Notes under the pieces: model-generated
Told to the model about the DNA's origin: nothing
The model's database searches: none
Seen by the model: only the letters and a program-made list of their open reading frames with translations
Position numbers and translations under genes: made by a program
In this document: piece after piece, positions 36,135 through 48,349 of the stretch
Numbering within the stretch: the stretch's first letter is position 1
How the letters are laid out: each line of letters begins with the position of its first letter
DNA from: Aspidapion aeneum
Taxonomy: Eukaryota > Arthropoda > Insecta > Coleoptera > Brentidae
Assembly: GCA_963576565.1 (NCBI GenBank)
Contig: OY755038.1
Span: forward strand, 181,015,452-181,079,451
DNA length: 64,000 nucleotides
Direction of reading: 5' to 3'

Positions 36135-36900
36135 CAGTCTCAAGCTGTTGAAGTTTTGAGTGGCTATTATGGTGGTACCCTATTTTTTTTATAAATTTCA
36201 CCTCTTTGGAGTAATTTCTCTAAGGCAAACCACATATACCCATAATACCCATTATGCACATAATAATTATTGGCCACTAGCCACGTTAATAAGGTAATCT
36301 GCATTAATAATTACAATAATCAAGGGCGATTGAGCGTAAATCTAATTTGGCTTAGTACAAACCACATAAAGGCCAAGGGGGAGTAGTATTTGGCTACATC
36401 CAAAAAACAGTAAAGGTATGTATTACATATACTTAGGTACTACTTCTTTTAAGCAAAACTTAATATTAAATTCACTAAGGGCCCATCGCACCGACTTTTG
36501 AAATTCTCTTTCTTAACTATGGATTGCTTTAATTATAAGCATGCTTTATTTTTAAATTTGTTGCACCGAGCAAAAATCTCCTCTCCTTTGTTAAGATGCG
36601 GCCAGCTTGTGACCAAATCAGGCAACGCCGCTGTTTCAACCAACAAAATTTTTAAACTATGAAAAAACAACAACACAGTACGTCCCAAAATAGTTTTGTC
36701 AAAACCCATCAATTTTCTGTGTTAAGTCGCTTTAAAAATGTATTTACAAAAATGAAAGTTCTTGAATTTTTGTAAGAATATTTAGAAGATGATGAAATTG
36801 AGATGGTGCTACTCAATTTTTTGAAATTTGGGTGTCCTTGTCGCCTTGTTGGTACAGTTCCCCATCCAGCCCTGGAAAAAATCTGCGCCCGGCCCAAAAA
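36135..36900. other. Non-coding stretch after BEL copy 2
   Basis: GGGCCCATCGCACCGACTTTT at about 36480 recurs inverted near 37630-37650 (AAAGTCGGTGCGATGGGCCC), with TTTTGTTGCACC/GGTGCAACGAAAT-type partners further in. 36478-37652 may therefore be a TIR element enclosing the minisatellite at 36905-36995. Confidence 0.55.
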
Positions 36901-37652
36901 TCTACTGCTCATAGACACAGGCCGATAAGGCACCTGCCCATAAGGCTTCTGTCCATAAGGCAGCGGCCCATACGGCTCCGGCCCATAATTCACCGACATA
37001 AAAAGCACCCCGGGATTTTTTTCATTTTCCCACATGGCCCATACACCCCTGGGTATAACCAAAGGATTAAAAATTATAATAAAATTAGAGTAAAATGTAA
37101 AGGCAGAAAGGAAAATTGTCTTGTTACTTCATGCAGTGCAGTTTAATTTAAATGCAAGGGTTTTCTTACACTGGTCAGTCCTATCCTACCCTTGCGGCTG
37201 TACCCACCAGGATGGGAACCACAGTTAACTCAAAAATCGGACGAAAATACAGTAATAAAAATTAGATTCAACCTTATTTAAATATTTTCTTCCTTACAAA
37301 TCTTTTTGTAATCGATATATAGGTATATTTTTTCACAAAAACATTATTTACTTAAAAACAAACATGTTTTTTACTTTATTTACTTAAAAGACACAAAATT
37401 CACAACACAACACTTTGCTCATTTGTAGATATTGTCAGTTGCTATGGCTATGCCAGACGGGTAACATTATCTGACCAGCATCTTATCTTTAAGCAGCTCT
37501 TAAGGAACAGTAAAGTCACGAAAAAAGCTGACTTAGTTTTAACAACACTAAGGAAGGAATAAGTCTGCCTTTAAGTTCGGTGCAACGAAATTTTATGAAA
37601 TAAGGTATTCTTTAGGCTAAGAAACGGAAAAAAAGTCGGTGCGATGGGCCCT
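36478..37652. mobile_element. Candidate inverted-repeat element with a GGGCCCATCGCACCGACTTT end
   Basis: The left end GGGCCCATCGCACCGACTTT (about 36479-36498) and the right end AAAGTCGGTGCGATGGGCCC (about 37633-37652) are perfect inverted repeats. TAAG lies directly to the left (ACTAAG) and TAAG directly to the right (CCTAAG), compatible with a short target duplication containing CTAAG, although palindromic ends make this ambiguous. No transposase is visible. The two short ORFs at 36709-37146 are repeats read as protein. Confidence 0.7.
36905..36995. repeat. Minisatellite, unit about 15-16 bp
   Basis: Five to six imperfect units of the form CCCATAAGGCNNCNG follow each other. Read on the minus strand they give the repeated PYGQ/PYGP of the 117-codon frame at 36709-37062, which I regard as an artefact. 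Confidence 0.8.
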
Positions 37653-37884
37653 AAGTTTGGCAGAAAAACATGGAATAAATAAGTATTTTTCGGTACTTCT
37701 TACCCTGCTTTATTAATTAAAAAGTAAAAATCGGGGCAACGTGGCATATCAGAGTATAAATAAACATTTCATGTAAAAAAAGGCAAGCACGAGAAAATGG
37801 TATTCCTTAAAAAGAATTGAAATAAAAGTAAAGTCAAGTTATCTAATACATATTTTAAAATGATGGGTTCTTACTAGTTTGGAA
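37653..37884. other. AT-rich spacer
   Basis: No feature is seen between the inverted-repeat element and the next minisatellite. Confidence 0.5.
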
Positions 37885-38230
37885 ATGTTTTTTAAAACTT
37901 TGCTATTTTGTTACACGCTATTTTGATAGTAGCGCTATTTCGTTACTAGCGCTATTTTAACACAGCGCTATGTTAAACTGACGCCATTTTAAACCAGCGC
38001 TATTTTAAACTAGCGGTATTTTGATACTAGCGCTATTTTGTTACGCGCTATTTTGATACTGGCACTATTTCATTACGCGCTATGTTGATACTAGCGCTAT
38101 TTCGTTACTAGCGCTATTTTAATACAGCGTCATTTAGTCGAGCGCTATTTTGTTACTAGCTATTTTAAAACAGCGCTTAAACAATACCGCTATTTTGAAC
38201 GACGCTATTTTGAACAGTGTTATTTCAGCC
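37885..38230. repeat. Half-array of the E-family minisatellite (E4)
   Basis: About 20 imperfect units of 15-17 bp of the form GCGCTATTTTGATACTA run in one orientation, the orientation of the right arms of E1-E3. No opposite arm and no GAACC core is seen nearby, so it is a solo arm or a broken element. Confidence 0.85.
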
Positions 38231-39349
38231 ACGAAATACATACCTAAATGTCATAAAGTCAGTGTCCCTGTAATAATTGCCTAGGACTGTATAAGAAAAG
38301 AACCGGGACGAAAAATTGAGTATGTCTCTCATGATAAAAGTGTCTATATCTCTTGATATGTAATATACTATTTAGTTGTTTGATCAAATATGCAAAAGAG
38401 GCAAATCAAAAAGTGCACTTATCTTGATTTTATATAGGAAAGGATAAAACTTAATTTGATATATTTCGTTTCCTATTGCTAACATCGGCGTTTCCATGTG
38501 GTCGAGTTGGGGGAAGCATCGCGATCTGTTGGGAAATTTGGCGGGCTGTTGAAAAATTTAAATAAAGGAGGTTCTTTTGTTTGTCAAATTTTTCGGCAGA
38601 TTTCCAAAGCGCGACAAGTTTTCCCGTGAGGCTGTTTAAAATTAGGTTGGAAATTATGATTTTTTTTTGTCATCAAGTTTTGTGCGAGCCGCTTGGAAAC
38701 AATGGTTTTGTTTTTGTAAGTCCATAGCATATCCATGGGTTTGTCCAATTTTGGACTGGACGTCGGCACAATGGACGTGCATTTATTTTGCTGGATGTTT
38801 TAAACCTAGAACGGACTTAAACTGAACGTACATTGGTTCGCGCTAATTGAGTAGTGTACGGAAAAGTGTACGCCTTCAGAATTGGCCTATATAGCCATCA
38901 AAGCACTCACAAACTGTGGCGGCTGTTACAGGGAAGGCTACGGGACGGTGCCCTCCCAAAACTAGACAACAAACAGTATTTCTAAGTGATTTATTTAAAA
39001 AAAGTTAAATCTTCCCTTACGACTTTTTTCTTTTTTTTAGTCTGTGGTTAACAAAAGGCGATTAATTGGGTAAACTTTTTTAGCTTTAATAATTACAAGC
39101 CGGCAGCACCGCGCGGGACAAGATTTCAATTTCATTCGTTTTTCATCTGTTCTCGCGTGGGGGCGCGAGGAATGTTTGTTTTAGGTGACGTCGGCCATTC
39201 TAATCGGGCGAAAACCTTCGTTTCTCTTTTTACGTACTGCCAGTTCTATCCTTAGTAAAGACGTATGAGTTTGTTTTGATTTGGGGTAGGTCAGTAGTTA
39301 AAAGCCTTACCGGTCGCGTGCCATTGTTTGTTTTCAAAATGGAAATAAA
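38231..39349. other. Non-coding stretch before the RTE-like LINE
   Basis: No ORF with recognisable motifs is present. The segment around 38960-39340 may include the LINE 5' region, but nothing in it proves this. Confidence 0.45.
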
Positions 39350-39777
39350 TACAGAGGGGTATCCTTGTTAATAAAGAAAAATCTAAAGAATAAAATTACA
39401 GACTACGATTGCATTAGTGAAAACATACTTCGAGTGAACATGAAGATGCATGGACATAATATAAGCATAATGACAGTCTACGCACCATCAGATGACGAAA
39501 GAGTAGCTAAAAAACAAATGTTCTTTGACCAACTGGATGAGACTATCACCAAAATCAGTAATACCAGAGAAATAATTATGATTGGCGATTTTAATAGCCG
39601 AACTGGTAGACAAACCCAGAGCAAAGTGATAGGACCATTTGGAGAGAAAGTAACAAATGATAATGGCTTAAGACCGATGCAATTGTGTGAAACCCACAAC
39701 CTAAAAATAAATAATGGTTTTTTTAAACATAAGGATATTCATCGATATACCTGGATTCAGCCAACAAGAAATCTTAA

Positions 39778-39884
39778 TTTGAAACTCGTAGACAATGATT
39801 GTGTAGAAATAAAATTTCGGACTTCCATTGTCTTAAATATTATTTGAATAAATAAAGACAATGGAAGTCCGAAATTTTATTTCT
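39778..39884. mobile_element. 107-bp hairpin insertion flanked by a 12-bp repeat
   Basis: The direct repeat AAGAAATCTTAA lies at 39766-39777 and 39885-39896; removing one copy and the insert restores the endonuclease frame. The insert holds two perfect arms of about 30 bp (AGAAATAAAATTTCGGACTT and its complement) around a loop of about 22 bp. The family is unknown. Confidence 0.8.
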
Positions 39885-39914
39885 AAGAAATCTTAAATCA
39901 ATCATTGATTATGT

Positions 39915-42345
39915 AACGTGTCATTTTTACGTTTAAGGCAACGTTACATATTTGTTTATTTAGGTAAATAATCAAGGCTCTTCGACTCGTCTTTCTGTAC
40001 ACAAATTAAGGGTATTTTATAGAGCTAGGTTTGGAAGTTATATAGTGTCCAGAAAGTTACCTGAAAGTTAAAGGAGGCATTCCATTGAATTACTGTGGAC
40101 ACTGCGCACATCGTATTATCTGGACATCGTAATTGGAACTTGAGATCACAGGTTTCGGGAAAAATCACATAAAAACTTTTGATTGTTTTGTTTATCTGTA
40201 AAATTTCGGAATTTTCTTTGACGTTCATGAAAATAAACAGCTGTTCTGCTGGGGAATGGCGGCGTTGCCGCATCACAAATGGTTTCAGTAACAGGAAGAG
40301 GGCATTTAGATGAACATTTCATTCGCTTATGTTTATTTTCGAGGATAGTGGGATAATAATTTCTCTTCCGAACCTCATATCCTTCACGGATTAGCTAGTT
40401 TTTATAGCACGAAAACATATTGAGGTCCACGGTTTGACCAGGAACAACCGAGGCTCCGCCCCCTTTGATATCTTTAATAATTTGATAAGGAGAAGATAAA
40501 ATAAATACGAGTTATGCACTTTTGTAAATGGGAGATAAACGAGGGATAAAAACCAGGACTAAAAGAATAAACAAAATCATATTTTTATATTATATAAATT
40601 TATATGTAATTATAGTTAAATAAAGTTAATAGCTAACTCAGTCGGATTTGAAGGTTGTGTCGGGCTAGCTAGTGGTGAGCAAACTTAACATCTGAACACT
40701 CTGGCCGGGTTTGAGCAGTAGTTCAATGTGTATTTTGGGTTCAAGTTCAGAAACAACTTTATTAATGTAGAAATGTTTTACAAAAATGGCGTCAAACCAT
40801 ATAAATCTTAGAGAAAACATATATAAAGAGCAAAGGAAACTTTTGACTAAGACTGTAACTAAAATACAACTAAATTCTACACTCAGTATAGCTTTACTCA
40901 TATGGGAATTGGTTGAATGTTCGAATATTCCTGGGTTTTATGCATGCTCGAATCGCCAGTAATTGATTTTACAGTTGATGGTTTCAATGCTGAGCTTCTT
41001 ATAGTCTAGCGGGTTATTTTCCTCCTACTTACTATGTTGGCAGGGGTCCGGTAGGCAAATGTTCGGTCTATGTATGGAGGGTCTCGATGTCCTTGTTATA
41101 AAAATTTCAACCGTGGAAATAGATCCGACAACACCTGTGCGTTTTACTGTCCCCACCAAATCTACGAACGATTTCCGGCAACTTCATTTTTTTGTGTTTT
41201 GACAAAGTGTCTTGTCTCTTTCCTAAAGAATTTTGGCTGGGCTGGTGGCCGTCTATTGGTGTCGCCATTGTTTTTGTGGTTATTGGCACTTAATGGCACT
41301 GCAGTAGTTTCAGATTATACCAAAGACGGTATAACTGTGAGCCGTCGTGTTTAGGCGAATCTAAGTGACGCTCCCACCCTTTGAGAGGGATTTAAGGCGG
41401 CCTACGCCGTTTCTACGGAAAGAGCAGTGGTAAGTTCGATTTTATTTTTTTTATTTTTTTATTATTTGAGGTCTCTTCAAGATAATATTTGCCTCCCAAA
41501 TTGTAATTATTTTTCGTGTGAAATGTACTTTTTTTATTATTTTCAGATTTCAATATATTTTTTTTGTATTTCGATCAATTTCATTTTCATCCTCCTGTGA
41601 AAATAAACAAGATGAACTAATTTTTTTTGTGTTAATTGTACAACCCAATGACTAACTTTTCAGAGACAAAAGAGAGATGAGGTTATATTTTTTAGCGGTT
41701 TACTTACATTGTTTTACCTCATGGGGTGGATCTCGGATTGGGTTGCTGTCTGTCTCATTCTACCCAACGTAGAATGATGACAGCGGATATTTGGTATATT
41801 TTTTTTTACAATCATTTATATAACTGAGTCTCACACTACTGACTCAGATGTAGGTACACTATGACCTGTTAAAGGAGTCCATCTACCTGTAACGTGCCTC
41901 TAGTTTTGTCATCTTAATTCAATCTTTTACAATTTTATTTTGTCGATGAGTCATTTTTTTTTTTTTGGGTTTTTTAATTGGACAAATACTCTGGAAGCCT
42001 CGGAAGTAGGTAGAATTTCATTGTTTGGCTACAACGTTTGGGTTGAAGTGTATTTTAATTAAGATCTTCTTTGTAAAACATTGATATTAGAACACTGTGG
42101 CGCTTAAAATTTTCTTATTTCTTTACTCTCCACTGTGTAAAAGTTACCGGGCATATCAATGTTTTATCTAGCTGGAAGATACAGTTCTGCTTCCAGATAT
42201 TTGTTTAATTACTCAGTGTCACAAATTGGCACAGCGTTATTATTCTATTTACAGTCTCACAAAATGGCGGCAACGTATTTAGTTTGCCACAAATGTCACC
42301 CAACGTATTTTAATTGGCCACACTATAGGTGGACAACACTCGCAA
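39915..42345. mobile_element. Unidentified insertion of about 2.4 kb in the LINE
   Basis: The LINE endonuclease stops after the IIDYV codons at about 39914 and resumes at YDVRALRG near 42349. The sequence between has only short frames (41070-41354 is the longest at 94 codons) with no recognised motif. AACGTTACATA near the left and CAACGTATTTTAATTGG near the right are loosely similar, but no clear terminal repeat or target duplication is visible. Confidence 0.6.
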
Positions 42346-44265
42346 TTAAAGTGGTATGATGTGCGAGCACTTCGTGGTGTTACCTGTGGATCTGACCACC
42401 ATCTTGTAAAAGCAAAAATATTATTCCCTTTAAGAAAAACAAATAAGGACGAAAGTATTAGAGAAAATGAAAACCTAGAGTGCATCGAAGACAATCAAAA
42501 ATACAACTTTAGGAGTCTAGAAATCGAAAGTACTCAAAGATTGTATCAGAACCGATTAGATCAAAAATTAATAAACACAAATCACTCATTTGAAGAGATA
42601 TATACAAACATAATAAAAAGCTTGAAGGAAGCAAGCAACGAAGCTGTTGGATACCAAGATAATAGAAATAACAGGAAGATGTGGTGGACGGAGATAATAC
42701 AGGAAATGGTCAAAGAGAATATCTAACAGCCTCTCCGAGGAGAGACATAGAAGTATATGGAGAGGAAGTAATCATCGAAAAAGAAATGATAAAGAATAGT
42801 ATAAAAAAGCTTAAATCCGGAAAAGCTAGCGGACCTGGGGGAATATATGCTGAAATGCTCAAATATGGATCAGAGAAACTACTCGAAAATCTCACATATT
42901 TTATCAATCAATGCATAAACGGACATCCAGTACCTAATGATTGGAAAATTGCATTCATATCCCCAAGACATAAAAAAGGAAACAAGCTGGATTGTAACAA
43001 TTACAGAGGAATTTCAGTCACCAGCACTCTAAGTAGATTGTACGGTAGGATTCTTAGAGATCTAATAGAGAATGATTTTCATGAACAAGAAGAAGAAGAG
43101 CAAGGTGGGTTTCGTGCAGGCAGATCTTGTAGGATAATGTTTTTTGTCTTAAACAAGTAACTGAGAAAAGAAGCGCCAGAAATATAGAGACTCATGTTAC
43201 CTTTGTGGACCTACAAAAAGCATATGATACCGTTCCAGTAGAAAAATTTTGGACGGTGTTGGAACAAACTAATATCAATCATACATACATAAAAGCGATA
43301 AAAGAACTATACAAAGGGTCAAAATCTAAAATTAAAATTGGAAATCGGCTTTCAAAAGAATTCCTGGTAACAAAAGGCTTAAGACAGGGATGTTGTATCT
43401 CTCCAACTCTAAAAAAAAAACTGGAAACGTAAAGTGCACGGCATGGGAATACAACTTAACGACCGATTTACTATATACACACTACAGTTTGCTGAAGACC
43501 AAGTAATTGTAGCTAATGATAAAGAAGACATGGAGTATATGATGTGAAAGTTAACGGAAGAATACCAAAAGTGGGTACTAACAGTGAACGTGGACAAGAC
43601 ACAGTACTTATGTATTGGAAACGAATCCAGTGAGTTAGAACTAGACAATGGACAAACAATATCCCCATGCAATGAGTATGTATACTTGGGTGTCACATTT
43701 GATAAGACAGGAACAGACTGTAAAGAATTGGAAAAAAAAAATAGTAAAAGCAAAAAAGGTTATTGGATGTCTTAACAGTATTTTATGAAGCAGAGAGATA
43801 AGAAAGAATGTAAAATTTAACATATATGAAACAATGGTAAAAAGCACGCTGTTGTACGGAATAGAGACTTGTCGCGTAACAGAAAAATACAAAACAAAAA
43901 TGGAAAGTGTCGAAATGGATGCAATAAGAAGATCAATGAGAATATCTAGATTAGATCACATAAGAAATGAGATCATATAAGAAAGAATGGGAATCGAGGG
44001 AAGCATAACGGATGACATCACTAAAAGGCCACTGATATGGTACGGCCAGGTACAACGGATGAACGACGAAAGTTTACCAAAACAGGTCCTAGAGTGGCAA
44101 CCAGTAGGGCGCAGAAAAAGAGGACGTCCTAAACTAGAATGGCAACAGTCAATCCAAAGATCAATGAGTTAAAAGAATCTGACAGAAGATGATTGTCAGG
44201 ATCGAAGGAGGTGGAGAATCGGCGTCGGACAACGTAGAAAAACGTTCTAAACCGACATAGTAGTA

Positions 44266-46568
44266 GTAAATAAATACCTGTCGATTATATACGTTGACAT
44301 ATGAACTCCGATTACAAATAAAATTTTTTGGGTCACATAGACCAGAACTAAAAATCCTAAAAATAATTAATAAAAAATCATACGATGCTAAAAACTGCTT
44401 GTGCGGTTGTGCAAATCGAAATGCTTGTTTTTGCTTTATTTGTCTTATTATGAACAATCCACGAAGTGATCCTGCGTGGGTGGCAATGGGAATGTATGAT
44501 ATCAAGCACTTTAGTGAAAAGTTAAAGACACAAAGTAAATGCTACTGATTTAAATAACCACATAGAATGTTCTATGCTAGGCAAGACTAATATTAGGTGC
44601 CAATTGAATAGTGCGTATAGGCAAAACATTACCGAACATAATAAAAATGTGGCAAAAATAGACATATAAATACTTAGTAAGTTAATAGGCTGAAATTCTG
44701 TGGGATTTTTGGGGTTGCTCTACGGGGGCGGGGCCATGATAAATCTAAAACTGGTGCTAATCCGAGCACTTTGCGCATGTAAAAGAAGGGCGAATATACT
44801 TTATCTATCAACAAAAACTACACCAAGTAGCTGCTTGTTTGTAAAACGATAAAATAAAATTGTTTAGGTAAGTTTTTTTATCTCCTTTTCCATGCAATAT
44901 AAATTTATGCCCCCCCCCCCCCCAAACGTCACCAGCCGCCACTGCTCATAATGTTTATATTTATTTTTCTCTAATTTTTGTTTATTATTATTTATTAATT
45001 TAAGCCATAATTTATTTGGTAATTAATTAGAAATAAATTACGTTTTTAGATAGAATAGAGAATAAGTTAAAACCGACATAAAACTTTTATGAAGGAAATA
45101 AAAATATTATATGTATAAAAGGGGGTTAAACTATAAAACACTTTAAAAATAAAATTCTCAAATCACTACAAACTACAAAAAGAGTTATGTCCGACCACAT
45201 CGCATTAATTTTATAGTTTCACCATTAAAACAAATGAAAATTTTCTCATAACTGTAAAATTTTTCATTACTTATATCAAATGCAGGAATAGAGATTTAGC
45301 AGTCTGAACCTAGATTCTTTGTAATTATGATTTTATCTTGCTAGGGATTGCATTATATTAGTTCTGAATCTTAAAAAGTATGAAATACTTAATTGGTTTA
45401 AGACTCAGTATGGCTATTCTTCAATTTTGTTTTTTTCGATACTAATAATAGTATTTTTGACGGTCATATTTTGTTCTTATTACTTTTTTAAATACCAATG
45501 GAACAAGTTTTGTTAAAAATAATCTCATCTATGTCAAATTAACTGAGTCCAAACACCTTAGAGTATAAATACTGGTTTAAAAAATCGAAAAGTAAAAATT
45601 CGAAGATGTAAAATTTTAAGTGCGCAAGCATGTGTTTTGACATGACGACACACAGCTGCTGTGTGGATGACCGCCATATTTACACGTTTTGTTGTTTTGC
45701 ATTTGTCGTGTAAAATTGTGGTTTTTATGTGAAAAATGGAAAATAGTCCACGAAGAACATGTGCGGTTTGTGCAAAAATGTTCGAGAGAAGTAGTAGGAA
45801 ATACTATTTTGCACTTTAGGAATAAAATAAACACTTTTTATCTTGCATTTTAGAACTAATACTGTTACATTTTCCCGAGATAAAAAGGGACGGATCAGGG
45901 ATAAAAAGTAAAAATTGGAATGAAACGTCACATATCAGTGATAAAGAGTAAAAAACAATTTGAATGATTTGATGTGCTTACCAATCATATGGAGGTCATT
46001 TCACTTTTAGCAGAATAAAACTCAGAAAAAAAGTTTTAAATCCAGCAAATGTGAATTAGCAAATAATATGGCTAAACAGACAATCATGGTCGAAGAAAAT
46101 CTGACATCACTGGAAACATTTTGAGCACTCATTTTAGTATCATATAATTTTATAGTTACAATATTCAAACTTGATTTTTAAATGCTTATGGTTTTTGGAT
46201 ACAATAATATGCAATCAACATTTTTTTATGTAATTTTTTTATGTTTGACATAATGTTAGCTAAATTTTGCTTACGTTGGCTTAGTAAATGTCTTGTGATT
46301 TTATAGTTTTTTTTTATAATAACAATTATTTGTCAATTTAGACTTTTCTGTGGTTACGGTTACAAATATTTTCTAATGTCAGAAAAGCCATATTACAAGT
46401 CAGTTTCAGGCTATAATTGATTATTAAATTAAGTTGATATTTTGAGAGAGAAGGGTTATATTACTTATAAATAAAAAAAAATCATTTGTGCAAATTGTTT
46501 TTTATAGATTTTTTATAAGAAGTTTAACTGTTAAACTCAATTATATAACTTAAAAAATCGAATTTAGA
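44266..46568. other. Non-coding AT-rich stretch with a poly-C tract
   Basis: A C run of about 15 bases at 44911-44925 precedes GTCACCAGCCGCCACTG, the counterpart of the G-tract repeat at 28490-28690. Short frames at 44161-44548 and 45616-45931 have no recognised motif. Confidence 0.5.
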
Positions 46569-46569
46569 A

Positions 46570-46985
46570 AAAGGAATGAATGGATAAGAAATACAACAAA
46601 TCCAAGGAATGTCAGAATCGCCTTTCTCACGAAGTGTCCTAACTAGCATTTGGTAAATTTTTCAAGAGAGCTGAAAAACAAAAAAGGTGTAGGTATCCTT
46701 CTATGGTTGGACCAAAAGTAATTTTATTGACCTAAGCCGAACTATTTGTTAAGAAGGCAAAATATCTCAATTTTCGTAATTTTGTTAGTTTGGCCCCTTC
46801 GTGAGAAAGGCGACGATATGTATAGTAAACTGGAGTCCTTGGGAAAATTGAAGAAGTAGGGAAAGACCCCAAATGAGATGCGCGGACGATTCAAAGAAAC
46901 ATGCGGGAACTAGTTGGATAATATTGGGGGAGGCTTATGTCCGACGATGGACCGAAGAGGGCTAAATAGATAGATAGATAGATGC
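46570..46985 (+). pseudogene. 3' fragment of an RTE-like LINE with a (GATA)n tail
   Basis: Plus-strand translation around 46890-46960 gives QMRWADD and EAYVRRWTEEG, the last residues of RTE-type ORFs, ending at a TAAATAGATAGATAGATAG tail (46964-46983). The fragment is interrupted by the MITE at 46618-46813, and frames do not join cleanly. Confidence 0.6.
46618..46813. mobile_element. MITE with TCGCCTTTCTCACGAAG ends
   Basis: The left end TCGCCTTTCTCACGAAG and right end CTTCGTGAGAAAGGCGA are perfect 17-bp inverted repeats, with similarity continuing inward (CCTAACTA and TTAGTTTGG). It is 196 bp long and non-coding. I could not define the target duplication. Confidence 0.85.
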
Positions 46986-46989
46986 CGCG

Positions 46990-48005
46990 TCAGCCGAGTT
47001 TCCACAACTTTCCATTACGCAAGGTGGCTTTTCAACAGATTTTAATATTAAGTACTATTTGAAGCAGACTGTAAGAAAACACAGACTTGTTCTTAGGGAA
47101 TACGATAACCCGCTGCTAGTCAACTTTTAAAATAAAACGGTCGTAAAAAATTAGATATCAACAGATAAAAAAGACTTTATTAAAGCAGAAAATATTTGTA
47201 AAATGATCACGTTTTCCATTGAGATAAGCAGATTATATGAAAGCCAGGAAAACTCTTTTATACCTTTGTTAAAAATACCATTTTACGCACTACCATCGAA
47301 TTAGAAAAAAATAGCTTTTTTGATACTCGATGAAAAAAAAAATCTATGCAGTTGTAACCGGCACGGCGGCGGCGGGTCGGCGTATCGTCAACATTTTTTA
47401 AACAATATAATGTTCTTTTAAAACGCGCACGCGCCGCCGGCCGTTGGCTGTAACAAAATATTATATTATTGACCACTGCGAAAAAGCATATCGTTTGGGC
47501 CCAATAAATATGCCGTTGATGTTATGGCAAATACCTGCTAATTTTGAAAAGAGAACATCAGTGTTTGTAGGAAAGGAAATGTCTCTGAAATGAAGAATTG
47601 TTCTTTTACCTAAATGACTTACGATTTGCGCTTAAAATTGTAGGTATATGCAATATATCAAAGGAATATTAATTTAGCCCAAATATTTTGTTTTATATTG
47701 TATAAGTTTTATATCAAACATTATTAAAAATTCCTTTAACCTGTAGTAGTGTGTGTAAAAGTGCATATTTTTTTTAGGGGGGGAGTACTTACCACGTTAC
47801 CCTTCCTTAAATCCGCGCTTGTATTAACTCTCAGATACACCGTAACAAGTCTTAGCTAATCCATTCCATGAGCAACAAGGACTTAATCGTGATTGAACCC
47901 ATAATCTAGCTTAAGGGCTTACAGTACATCGGAGGGTTAGAAACACTTAAGAAGTAAAATATTTAAACTGGTTACTGGTTGGCTTGTCCACAAGGCCCAT
48001 TTTTA
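46990..48005. other. Non-coding stretch
   Basis: The 72-codon minus frame at 47258-47476 includes a GC-rich patch (GGCGGCGGCGGG near 47360) but no motif. No repeat structure was identified. Confidence 0.5.
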
Positions 48006-48009
48006 TTAA

Positions 48010-48285
48010 TGGCGAATTCTTTTGGGAAAAAAGTGCATCACTGGTGCGCCACTAGTGCAGTTTTCGTATTCTTTTGGGAAAACTAGTGCAATTTTTTGTA
48101 TTCTTTTAACCCACTGACAAGCCCAGCGTTGCACTCAGTGCACATTTTTTGACACGGGCTCTCCGAGCTCCTGTTGCACTAGTGCACTTTTGTATTCTTT
48201 TGAAATTGCACTGGGGCAATTTTTTGACAGCACCAAAACAGTGTCACTGGACCACGAGCACTAACTTTCTCAAAAGAATTCGCTA
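48010..48285. mobile_element. PIF/Harbinger-like MITE with TAA target duplication
   Basis: The ends are TGGCGAATTCTTTTGGGAAA and, as complement, TAGCGAATTCTTTTGAGAAA. TAA flanks both sides (48007-48009, 48286-48288). A 3-bp TWA duplication is characteristic of PIF/Harbinger elements. Inside, ACTAGTGCA and related GTGCACT blocks recur. It is non-coding. Confidence 0.85.
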
Positions 48286-48349
48286 TAAAAGATAAAAACC
48301 ATTTTTTTAAAACTGTCACTCCTTTTTGTTTTTTTTTATTTCTTGATTG

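Larger units (their letters stand above)
39352..44250 (+). pseudogene. RTE-like endonuclease/reverse transcriptase, multiply disrupted
   Basis: Endonuclease motifs are TVYAPSDDE, IIMIGDFNSRTG, YTWIQPTRN and, after the insertions, GVTCGSDHHLVKAKI. RT motifs are KASGPGGIYAEMLK, NNYRGISVTSTLSRLY, GGFRAGRSC, FVDLQKAYDTVP and GLRQGCCISPTL. The catalytic box reads FAEDQV at about 43488-43505, where FADD is usual. The 3' part (LVYLGVTF-like, LLYGIETC, GRRKRGRPKLEWQ, DRRRWRIGVGQRR) is typical of RTE-type elements. The pieces sit in at least three frames with several stops, and the N-terminus is missing. Confidence 0.88.
39350..44265 (+). mobile_element. RTE-like LINE, split by two insertions
   Basis: The endonuclease runs from about 39350 to 39914, and the same protein resumes at about 42345 (YDVRALRG, then CGSDHHLV). 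The reverse transcriptase and 3' domain run to about 44250, with a short TAG-rich tail (GTAGTAGTAAATAAATA). A 107-bp hairpin piece (39778-39884) and about 2.4 kb of unknown DNA (39915-42345) interrupt it. Confidence 0.82.

Noticed and set aside
36709..37146. PYGQ-repeat protein
   Set aside because: It is a minisatellite artefact, with overlapping frames of equal quality on both strands.
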